DNA of 64,000 nt from Burkholderiales bacterium (lineage in GTDB: Bacteria > Pseudomonadota > Gammaproteobacteria > Burkholderiales > Burkholderiaceae_E): contig JADCHE010000043.1 in the NCBI GenBank assembly GCA_020248665.1, forward strand, positions 1-64,000, read 5' to 3'. This document shows positions 16,686 through 23,468 of the stretch, one piece after another (positions within the stretch are counted from its first letter, which is position 1; every line of letters begins with the position of its first letter). The position numbers and the translations under genes are program-made. Below the pieces are notes generated by a model, which was not told the DNA's origin, searched no databases, and was given only the letters and a program-made list of their open reading frames with translations.

Positions 16686-17852
16686 ATGAGCCGCATCGAC
16701 CGCGTCGAGGTCCACGAGTTCGAGTTCGACGCCCACAACCTCGCGCGCGACGGCGTCGCGCAGACGATCACCTTCAAGCGCGGCTCGACCGTGCGGCTGT
16801 CGAAGTTCGCGGTGGTGGTGCGCACCGCCGACGGCGGCCGCGGCGAGTACGTCGCGCAGTGGGTCGCGACCAAGTCCACGCTCGGACAGGCGCTGATGCT
16901 GTGCCCGCGGCTCGTCGGCAAGGACGCGCGCGAGCGGATCGCGATCTACGAGGACCTCAAGCGCGACATCCGCCAGTTCGACCACATGGGCCACGGCCCG
17001 ATCGACATCGCGCTCTGGGACTGGGCCGGCAAGCGCTACGGTGCCTCGATCGCCGAGCTGCTCGGCGGCTACCGCAAGCGGCTGCCGGCCTACGCGAGCA
17101 CCTACCACGCCGACCGCGCGGGCGGCCTGCACTGCAAGGAGGCGTTCGTCGAATTCGCGCGCCACTGCCGCGCGCTCGGCTACCGCGCGTTCAAGATCCA
17201 CGGCTGGAACGACGGCGACGCGCGCGAGGAGGCGGAGAACGTGCTGCACGTGGCCAAGCACGTCGGCCACGAGATGACGCTGATGCTCGACCCGGCCTGC
17301 GAGCTGCGCACCTTCGCCGACGCGCTGCGGGTCGGGCGCGCCTGCGACGAGGCCGGCTTCTTCTGGTACGAGGACCCGTACCGCGACGGTGGCACCTCGG
17401 CCTACGGCCACAGGAAGCTGCGCGAGATGATCCGCACGCCGCTGCTGATGACCGAGCACGTGCGCGGCGTCGAGCCGAAGGCCGACTTCATCCTCGCGGG
17501 CGGCACCGACTTCGTCCGCGTCGATCCCGAGTACGACATGGGCATCACCGGCTCGCTGAAGATCGCGCACCTGGCCGAGTCGCTCGGACTCGACTGCGAG
17601 ATCCACGCGAGCGGTCCGGCGCACCGCCACCTGATGTCGGCGCTGCGCAACTCCAACTACTACGAGGTCGCGCTGGTCGGCCCCGACTGTCCGAACGCGC
17701 TGCCGCCGGTCTACGCCTGCGGCTACACCGACCAGCTCGAGTGCGTCGGCGACGACGGCTGCGTCGACGTGCCGACCGGCCCGGGGCTCGGCGTCACCTA
17801 CGACTGGGACTTCATCGCGAAGCACCGGACGGCGCTGCATGTCTTCGAGTGA
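16686..17852 (+). CDS. Mandelate racemase/MLE (enolase-superfamily) acid-sugar dehydratase, copy 2
   Basis: A 388-residue paralogue of the preceding protein, starting at ATG 16686. The same layout is kept: K170-I-H172 (FKIHGWNDG), metal ligands D202 (LDPACE), E229 (WYEDPYRD) and E257 (TEHVRG), then H307 (IHASGPAH). Both share the C-terminal block PVYACGY-D-PTGPGLGVTYDWDFI. The N-terminal capping domains, which set substrate choice in this superfamily, differ strongly, so the two copies probably act on different sugar acids or on epimers. The frame is open far upstream across the operator and copy 1, but that is shadow. It is in one operon with copy 1. Confidence 0.88.
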   Translation: MSRIDRVEVHEFEFDAHNLARDGVAQTITFKRGSTVRLSKFAVVVRTADGGRGEYVAQWVATKSTLGQALMLCPRLVGKDARERIAIYEDLKRDIRQFDHMGHGPIDIALWDWAGKRYGASIAELLGGYRKRLPAYASTYHADRAGGLHCKEAFVEFARHCRALGYRAFKIHGWNDGDAREEAENVLHVAKHVGHEMTLMLDPACELRTFADALRVGRACDEAGFFWYEDPYRDGGTSAYGHRKLREMIRTPLLMTEHVRGVEPKADFILAGGTDFVRVDPEYDMGITGSLKIAHLAESLGLDCEIHASGPAHRHLMSALRNSNYYEVALVGPDCPNALPPVYACGYTDQLECVGDDGCVDVPTGPGLGVTYDWDFIAKHRTALHVFE

Positions 17853-17932
17853 CGACGGGTCGCGGCCCTGCGTCGACCTCGTCGAGCCCGACGAGGCGGC
17901 ACGGCGATGTCCTGGACGGCGCGCCGGCGCGC

Positions 17933-17938
17933 GATAAT
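17933..17938 (+). promoter_or_regulatory. Possible -10 element upstream of the UxaA-type gene
   Basis: GATAAT at 17933-17938 is rare AT-rich sequence in the 144-bp gap before the ATG at 17997. No convincing -35 box lies 17 bases upstream (TCCTGG). It may let the dehydratase be transcribed apart from the enolase-type pair. Confidence 0.3.
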
Positions 17939-17996
17939 GCCCGCTCCGGCCCGCGGCCCGCGGCCCCGCCCATCCAGCTCCGCCATCCGAGACGCC

Positions 17997-19532
17997 ATGT
18001 CCGCCACCATCAACGTCATCAAGAAGCCCGTCCTGCGCCTGAACCCGACCGACGACGTCGTCATCGCCGCGCGGCCGCTGCAGGCCGGCACGCGCATCGC
18101 CGAGGAAGGGGTGGTCTGCGTCGACGCGGTGCCGCCCGGCCACAAGCTCGCGGTGCGCGCGGTCACGAAGGGCCAGCCGGTGCGCCGCTACGGTCAGATC
18201 ATCGGCTTCGCGACGAAGGACATCCTGCCCGGCCAGCACGTGCACTCGCACAACCTCGCGTTCGACACCTTCGAGCGCGACTACGCGGTGGGCGTCGACG
18301 TGAAGCCCACTCCGAAGCCCGCCGAGCAGGCGACCTTCATGGGCTACGTGCGGCCCGACGGGCGCGTGGCCACGCGCAACTACATCGGCGTGGTGTCGAC
18401 GGTGAACTGCTCGGCCAGCGTGTCGAAGTTCGTCGCGCAACACTTCACGCCCGAGCGGCTTGCCGCGTTCCCGAACGTCGATGGCGTGGTGCCGATCACC
18501 CACAGCGTGGGCTGCGGCATGGACTCCAACGGCAAGGGCATGGACGTGCTGCGCCGGACCATCGCCGGCTACACGCAGCACGCCAACTTCGCCGGGATCG
18601 TGATCATCGGGCTCGGCTGCGAGGCCAACCAGATGGACGCGCTCTTCGCGGCGCAGCACCTCGAGGAGTCGCCGCTGCTCAAGCCGCTGATCATCCAGGA
18701 CAGCGGCGGCACGAAGAAGACGGTGGCCGCGGCCATCGAGGCGGTGCAGTCGATGCTGCCGCACGCGAACGCGCTGACCCGCACGCGCGTGCCGGCGAGC
18801 CACATCACGATCGGCCTGCAGTGCGGCGGCAGCGACGGCTACTCGGGCATCACCGCGAACCCGGCGCTCGGCGCCGCCTGCGACCTGCTGGTTGCCCACG
18901 GCGGCACGGTGATCCTGTCCGAGACGCCGGAGATCTACGGGGCCGAGCACCTGCTCACCCGCCGCGCGGTCTCGCAGCAGGTGGCCGACAAGCTGATCGC
19001 CCGCATCAAGTGGTGGGAAGTCTACTGCGAGCGCAACGAGGGTTCGATGGACAACAACCCGTCGCCGGGCAACAAGGCGGGCGGGTTGACGACGATCCTC
19101 GAGAAGTCGCTCGGCGCGGTCGCCAAGGGCGGCACCACCAACCTCGTCGACGTGTTCGAGTACGCCGAGCCGGTGACCGCGAAGGGCTTCGTCTACATGG
19201 ACACGCCCGGCTACGACCCGGTGTCCGCGACCGGCCAGGTCGCCGGCGGCGCCAACCTGGTGTGCTTCACCACCGGGCGCGGCTCGGTCTACGGCTGCAA
19301 GCCGAGCCCGTCGATCAAGCTGGCGACCAACACGCCGCTCTACGAGCGGATGACCGACGACATGGACGTCAACTGCGGCGAAATCGTCGACGGCTCGGTC
19401 ACCGTCCAGCAGAAGGGCCGGGAGATCTTCGAGCTGATCCTGCGCGTCGCCTCGGGCGAGCCCTCGAAGTCCGAGGCGCTGGGGATCGGGCAGGAGGAGT
19501 TCGTGCCGTGGTACCTGGGCGCGGTGATGTGA
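17997..19532 (+). CDS. UxaA/GarD-family altronate or galactarate dehydratase
   Basis: A 511-residue protein of the UxaA/GarD family, iron-dependent enzymes that dehydrate altronate, galactarate or close relatives to 2-keto-3-deoxy acids. Residues about 17-95 form the N-terminal SAF domain (DDVVIAARPLQAGTRI to LPGQHVHSHNLAF). The core follows from about 115 with GRVATRNYIGVVSTVNCSAS, VPITHSVGCGMDSNG, GLGCEANQ, LQCGGSDGYSGITANPALG and VNCGEIVDG near the end. Length fits GarD/UxaA (about 495-523). ATG 17997 is chosen because homology starts there. It completes the import-to-keto-acid path of the IclR regulon. A decayed second copy of its 3' end lies 8 kb away at 27614-27718. Confidence 0.9.
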   Translation: MSATINVIKKPVLRLNPTDDVVIAARPLQAGTRIAEEGVVCVDAVPPGHKLAVRAVTKGQPVRRYGQIIGFATKDILPGQHVHSHNLAFDTFERDYAVGVDVKPTPKPAEQATFMGYVRPDGRVATRNYIGVVSTVNCSASVSKFVAQHFTPERLAAFPNVDGVVPITHSVGCGMDSNGKGMDVLRRTIAGYTQHANFAGIVIIGLGCEANQMDALFAAQHLEESPLLKPLIIQDSGGTKKTVAAAIEAVQSMLPHANALTRTRVPASHITIGLQCGGSDGYSGITANPALGAACDLLVAHGGTVILSETPEIYGAEHLLTRRAVSQQVADKLIARIKWWEVYCERNEGSMDNNPSPGNKAGGLTTILEKSLGAVAKGGTTNLVDVFEYAEPVTAKGFVYMDTPGYDPVSATGQVAGGANLVCFTTGRGSVYGCKPSPSIKLATNTPLYERMTDDMDVNCGEIVDGSVTVQQKGREIFELILRVASGEPSKSEALGIGQEEFVPWYLGAVM

Positions 19533-19572
19533 GGCGGCCGGGCCGATGCGGCGAGCGCGCGCCAGGCCCGGG

Positions 19573-19700
19573 GCCTCACCGAAGCGCCGCGGACCGCGGG
19601 CCCAGCGCGTGCGGGTGCTGTTCGTGACGGTCGACCCCTAGGACAGCGCAGCCAACCTGAAGGTGCTGCTCGGCGGCGTGGTGTCGGGCCGCCGGCATCG
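19573..19700 (+). pseudogene. Possible SCO1/SenC relic at the left edge of the furoate block
   Basis: In the 229-bp gap between the uxaA-type gene and hmfE, one frame reads GPRAQRVRVLFVTVDP, then a TAG stop (19639-19641), then DSAANLKVLL. This resembles the LGPRA-x-VQVLFVTVDPERDT...LK stretch of SCO1/SenC copper chaperones. A second frame just upstream reads LTEAPRTAGP, which would match the preceding helix after an indel. No start, copper cysteines or other SCO1 part is present, so it would be a short dead fragment. The match is by eye and short. Confidence 0.35.
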
Positions 19701-19761
19701 TCGTCCACTCGTGCGACCCGCGAAGCAACGCCGAGCCCGGAATCGAGGGATCGCGGTTGCC

Positions 19762-20583
19762 TCACCGGCCGACGAACTTCGGGCTGCGCTTGTCGTGGAA
19801 GGCCTCCACGCCTTCCCGGAAATCCTCCGAACTGCGCAGGCGCGAGTAGCAGTGGCCCTCCATCTCGATGGCCACGGTCAGCGGCGAATCGTCGGTGTCG
19901 TTGAGCAGCTTCTTGGCGGTGCGCTGGGCCAGCGGGGAGAACGATCGCAACTCGTCGACCAGCTCGTCGGTGGCCTTCTCAAGCTCGCCGTCGGGCACGA
20001 TGGCGGTCGCCACGCCCCAGTCGTAGGCCTGCTGGCCCGGAATGCGCCGCGAGCGCATCACGATGTCCTTGGTGCGGGTGATGCCGACCATCTTCTGCAG
20101 GCGCGCCGAGCCGCCCGAGCCTGGAATCTGGCCGAGCTTCTGCTCCGGCAGCGCGTACAGCGTGGTGGGGGTGACGAGGCGGAAGTCACAGGCGAGGGAG
20201 ATCTCGAAGCCCACGCCGAAGCAGTACCCCCGGTTGGCCGCGATCACCGGCTTGCTGCAGCGTGCCGGTGCGGCGATGTTCCAGGCCAGCCGCGAGACGG
20301 TCTCGGGGCTGGCTTCCAGGAACCCCCTGATGTTGCCGCCGCTGGAGAAGTGCTCGCCTTCGGAGCGCAGCACGATCACCCGCACATCGTCGTTGGCGTC
20401 CAGCGCCTCGAAGGTGATGCGCAGCTGATCGCGCTGCGGCATGGTGATCACGTTGTACGGTGGGCGCGCCAGCACGACGTCGGCGCGCTGGCGCGCGGCA
20501 TCGATGTCGACGCGGAACCCGTCGAGTTCGGATTGCAGGGTGGTGGCCGGATGCTGGAGATCTGAGAGCTTCATGAAGGGCAT
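19762..20583 (-). CDS. hmfE: Crotonase-fold 2-oxoglutaroyl-CoA hydrolase (furoate pathway)
   Basis: A 273-residue enoyl-CoA hydratase/isomerase-family protein. The oxyanion-hole segments are visible: EGEHFSSGGNIRGF and AANRGYCFGVGFEISLACDF, followed by EQKLGQIPGSGGSARLQKMVG. It is the last of five genes whose order (Mo subunit, FAD subunit, Fe-S subunit, AMP ligase, crotonase) equals hmfABCDE of Cupriavidus basilensis HMF14. There HmfE hydrolyses 2-oxoglutaroyl-CoA to 2-oxoglutarate. ATG 20583 is used; ATG 20574 three codons later is equally possible and neither has a clear ribosome site. Without the context it would be called a generic enoyl-CoA hydratase. Confidence 0.78.
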   Translation of the reverse strand: MPFMKLSDLQHPATTLQSELDGFRVDIDAARQRADVVLARPPYNVITMPQRDQLRITFEALDANDDVRVIVLRSEGEHFSSGGNIRGFLEASPETVSRLAWNIAAPARCSKPVIAANRGYCFGVGFEISLACDFRLVTPTTLYALPEQKLGQIPGSGGSARLQKMVGITRTKDIVMRSRRIPGQQAYDWGVATAIVPDGELEKATDELVDELRSFSPLAQRTAKKLLNDTDDSPLTVAIEMEGHCYSRLRSSEDFREGVEAFHDKRSPKFVGR

Positions 20584-20612
20584 TCGCTGTGGGATTGAGT
20601 GAGTGAGGGACT

Positions 20613-22154
20613 TCAGTGGGTGCCGCCGGGCGGCCGCGTCTCGGGCCGGTAGTCGCCAGCCACGAGCTTGCGGCGCAGCACCTTGCCCACCGGCGACTTG
20701 GGAATCTCGTCGACGAACACGTATTCGCGCGGCCGCTTGAAGTTCACCAGATCCGAAGTGCGGCAATGCTGGTCCAATGCTTCGGCCGTGATGGGGTCGC
20801 GACGCTTCACGAAGGCCACGACACGCTGGCCCCAGCGCTCGTCCTTCAGCCCGGCCACGGCCACCTCGTCGACCGCGGGGTGCAGCGAGAGCACGGATTC
20901 GATTTCCACCGGCGTGATGTTCTCGCCGCCGCTGATGATCATGTCGTCGACGCGACCGGTGACGAAGAGGTCACCGTCGGCATCCACGTATCCGGTGTCG
21001 CCGGTGAAGTACCAGCCCTCCCGCAGGCTCCTGGCGTTGGCATCGGGGCGATTGTGGTACCCCTCGAAGGCTTCGTCGGAGAGCAGGTCCGCGATGATCT
21101 GCCCCTCCTCCATCACGCCGGCGAGTTCACTGACCGACTGGCCTTGCAGCTTGACCACGCGCAGGCGGGTGTTGATTCCGGCGCGACCCGCCGAGCCCGG
21201 CTTGCCGACCGCATCCTGGCTGATGGCGAAGGTGTAGATCTCGGAGCTGCCGTAGTGGTTGACGAACAGTTCGGGCTCGAAGGCCTGCTGCAGGCGCAGA
21301 AGCAGCGCGTCGTGCATCGGCGCGCCGGCGAAGCCCAGGCGACGGACCGAGGAGACGTCGGTCGTGGCGAACGCCGGATGGGCCAGCAGGTCGTGGTAGA
21401 GCGTGGGCACCAGGTAGAGGTGGGTGATCCTCTCCGCCTCGATGCACTGAAGCGCCATCGCCGGGTCGAACCGGGGCATGCACACGAAGCAGCCGTCCAC
21501 CAGCGCCAGCGCGAGCAACGAGCGCACGCCCATGGTGTGGTACAGCGGCATGACCCCCAGGGTGCATTCGCCATAGCCGTACTGGTTCTGTGCGACGTGG
21601 GCGAGCGCAGCGATGCGCTCGGCGCGCTGCCGGCGCGGCACGCCCTTGGGTGCGCCGGTGGTGCCCGAGGTGTAGAGCATCAGGGAAAGGTCCTGTGCCG
21701 TGGCGCGCGGCACCGGGTCGCACGCACCGGCCATGCAGTCCGCATAGCGCTCGCCCGGCGTCGCGTGCTCGCCCACCTGCAGCGTGCGCGCCGGGTGGGT
21801 CTGCACCGCCTCCAGCACGGCGGCCGCCGAGACCGGCTCGTACACCACCTGCCGGGCGCCGCTGTCCCTGAGGCAGTAGAGCACCTCATCGGGCTTGGCG
21901 CGCCAGTTCAGCGGGGTCATCACGATGCCGCTGAACTGGCAGGCCCAGTGCAGCGTGGCGGCCTCCTGCCGGTTCTGCAGCACCGACAGCAGGTGATCGC
22001 CGGCCTTCAGGCCCAGGTCCTGCAGACCGCGCTGCGCCGCACCGACCAGCCCTGCCCATTGCGCGTAGCTCAGTCGCTGCGGGCCGTCGACCAGAGCCGT
22101 CGCCTGCGGCGCGCGCTCGACGCTCTGCAGAAAGGTACGTCCCAGATCAAGCAT
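20613..22154 (-). CDS. hmfD: AMP-dependent acyl-CoA synthetase, probable 2-furoyl-CoA synthetase
   Basis: A 513-residue adenylate-forming ligase that activates a carboxylic acid with ATP and CoA. P-loop LMLYTSGTTGAPKG, the NHYGSSE acid-binding motif, WYFTGD, the hinge TGRVDDMIISGGENI and the C-terminal catalytic lysine region SPVGKVLRRKL are all present. Its sequence is close to the 4-chlorobenzoate/benzoate-type ligases (compare CRTSDLVNFKRPREY), which suits a small aromatic acid such as 2-furoate. It overlaps the Fe-S subunit gene by eight bases and precedes hmfE by 29. In the known pathway HmfD makes 2-furoyl-CoA. Another aromatic acid substrate cannot be excluded. Confidence 0.8.
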   Translation of the reverse strand: MLDLGRTFLQSVERAPQATALVDGPQRLSYAQWAGLVGAAQRGLQDLGLKAGDHLLSVLQNRQEAATLHWACQFSGIVMTPLNWRAKPDEVLYCLRDSGARQVVYEPVSAAAVLEAVQTHPARTLQVGEHATPGERYADCMAGACDPVPRATAQDLSLMLYTSGTTGAPKGVPRRQRAERIAALAHVAQNQYGYGECTLGVMPLYHTMGVRSLLALALVDGCFVCMPRFDPAMALQCIEAERITHLYLVPTLYHDLLAHPAFATTDVSSVRRLGFAGAPMHDALLLRLQQAFEPELFVNHYGSSEIYTFAISQDAVGKPGSAGRAGINTRLRVVKLQGQSVSELAGVMEEGQIIADLLSDEAFEGYHNRPDANARSLREGWYFTGDTGYVDADGDLFVTGRVDDMIISGGENITPVEIESVLSLHPAVDEVAVAGLKDERWGQRVVAFVKRRDPITAEALDQHCRTSDLVNFKRPREYVFVDEIPKSPVGKVLRRKLVAGDYRPETRPPGGTH

Positions 22155-22650
22155 GTGCGACCTCCATCAGGGCGTCGACGATCGGGGTATAGCCGGTGCA
22201 GCGGCAAAGATGGCCCGACAGCATGCTGCGCACCTCCTCCTCGGTCGGCTTGCGCCCCTGCTGCCTCAATCGTTCCAGCCAGTCGGCGCTGGCCATCAGG
22301 ATGCCGGCGGTGCAGAACCCGCACTGCAGGGCGTGATGACGCCTGAAGGCCGCCTGCAGCCGCGACAGCGCTCCGTCGGGACCCGCCAGCCCCTCGACCG
22401 TGTCCACGCGCCGGTCCTGCACCTGCACCGCCAGCGTCAGGCAGCTTCGAGCCGCGACACCATCGATGTGCACCGTGCAGGCTCCGCACGAGCCGTGCTC
22501 GCAGCCCACGTGGGTGCCGGTGACGCCCAGCTGCTGACGCAGGAAATCACTGAGCAGCATGCGTGGACTGGCATGGCCGCGGCGCATCCGGCCGTTGACC
22601 TCCAGGGTCACCGGATGCAGCACCTGGGCCTTCATCACGCCATCGTTCAT
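22147..22650 (-). CDS. hmfC: Molybdenum hydroxylase [2Fe-2S] subunit, probable furoyl-CoA dehydrogenase
   Basis: A 167-residue two-cluster iron-sulfur protein of the xanthine dehydrogenase family (CoxS type). The N-terminal plant-type ferredoxin motif is GCEHGSCGACTV with C50, C55, C58 and then C70. The C-terminal helical domain carries CGFCTAGI and CRCTGY. It passes electrons from the molybdenum centre to the FAD subunit. ATG 22650 overlaps the stop of the FAD subunit gene as ATGA, so translation is coupled. Confidence 0.85.
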   Translation of the reverse strand: MNDGVMKAQVLHPVTLEVNGRMRRGHASPRMLLSDFLRQQLGVTGTHVGCEHGSCGACTVHIDGVAARSCLTLAVQVQDRRVDTVEGLAGPDGALSRLQAAFRRHHALQCGFCTAGILMASADWLERLRQQGRKPTEEEVRSMLSGHLCRCTGYTPIVDALMEVAHA

Positions 22651-23468
22651 CGCGAATGCCTCGCCTGGTCGATCGCCTGGCGGCCGAGGCGGCGCACCAG
22701 GTGGCGCCGCGCCGCGGCGCTCATGTGCGCGTCGTCGCGCGCGTCAAGCGCCCAGGCGAGCTCGTTGAGCGCATCGTCGAGTGCGCTGCCCTCCAGCAGC
22801 GGCCACTCGCGCGCCATCGGCCGGTCAGAGACGCCGCCGACGGCCACGCGAAGACCGTGGGCGTCGGCCACCGCGGCCACCGCGCAGACGGCGTAGTCCC
22901 CGTGTCGGCGGGCGAACTCCCGAAAGCCGAAGGTCTGCCCGGCACGCGCCAGCGGAAAGCGCACCGCCTCGACCAGCTCGTCGCCGGCGCACGCGGTGCT
23001 GAGCATGCCGGTGAAGAAGTCCTCGGCGGCCAGCTCGCGGCGGCCCCGGGCGCTGCGCAGCAGCACCCGCCCCTCGAGCACCAGCAGGCACAGCGGCAGC
23101 TCTGCCGAGGGATCAGCGTGCGCGATCGAGCCGCAAACGGTGCCGCGGTTGCGGATCGGGAAATGCGAGATCCAAGGGAAGGCCAGCTTCAGCAGCGGCA
23201 GCTCCAGTGCCAGGCTGGGACGCCATTCGAGCGCGGCCTGCGTCACCGCCGCCCCCACCTGCAGGTACTCCGGGTGGAGGCTGACCTGGTTGAGCGATTC
23301 GGTGCGGGAGATGTCCACCAGCAGGGCGGGCTGCGCGAGGCGCATGTTGAGCACCGCCATCAGCGACTGGCCGCCGGCGAGGATACGGGCCGCCTCGACG
23401 CGCGCCAGCAGTTCACAGGCCTGCTCGGCATCTTCGGCGCGGACGTAGTCGAACGCCGCGGGCTTCAT
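22647..23468 (-). CDS. hmfB: Molybdenum hydroxylase FAD subunit, probable furoyl-CoA dehydrogenase
   Basis: A 273-residue FAD-binding subunit (CoxM type). FAD-loop motifs are AGGQSLMAVLNMRLAQP near residue 40 and RNRGTVCGSIAHADPSAELP in the middle. There is no [4Fe-4S] insertion of the kind found in anaerobic 4-hydroxybenzoyl-CoA reductase, so an oxidative, aerobic role is favoured. ATG 23468 lies in an ATGA overlap with the large subunit gene and fits the family start (MKPAAFDYVRA); a few upstream in-frame codons exist but belong to the large subunit gene. Confidence 0.85.
   Translation of the reverse strand: MKPAAFDYVRAEDAEQACELLARVEAARILAGGQSLMAVLNMRLAQPALLVDISRTESLNQVSLHPEYLQVGAAVTQAALEWRPSLALELPLLKLAFPWISHFPIRNRGTVCGSIAHADPSAELPLCLLVLEGRVLLRSARGRRELAAEDFFTGMLSTACAGDELVEAVRFPLARAGQTFGFREFARRHGDYAVCAVAAVADAHGLRVAVGGVSDRPMAREWPLLEGSALDDALNELAWALDARDDAHMSAAARRHLVRRLGRQAIDQARHSR

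Noticed and set aside
13977-17852. A continuous plus-strand frame of nearly 1300 codons running from inside dctP through the iclR gene and the first enolase-type gene.
   Set aside because: Only the last 388 codons match a protein family. The rest crosses genes on both strands and is Arg/Ala-rich, as expected for shadow frames at this GC.
22147-23468. Anaerobic 4-hydroxybenzoyl-CoA reductase (hcrABC).
   Set aside because: The FAD subunit has no room for the extra [4Fe-4S] loop of HcrB, and the gene order matches hmfABCDE better.
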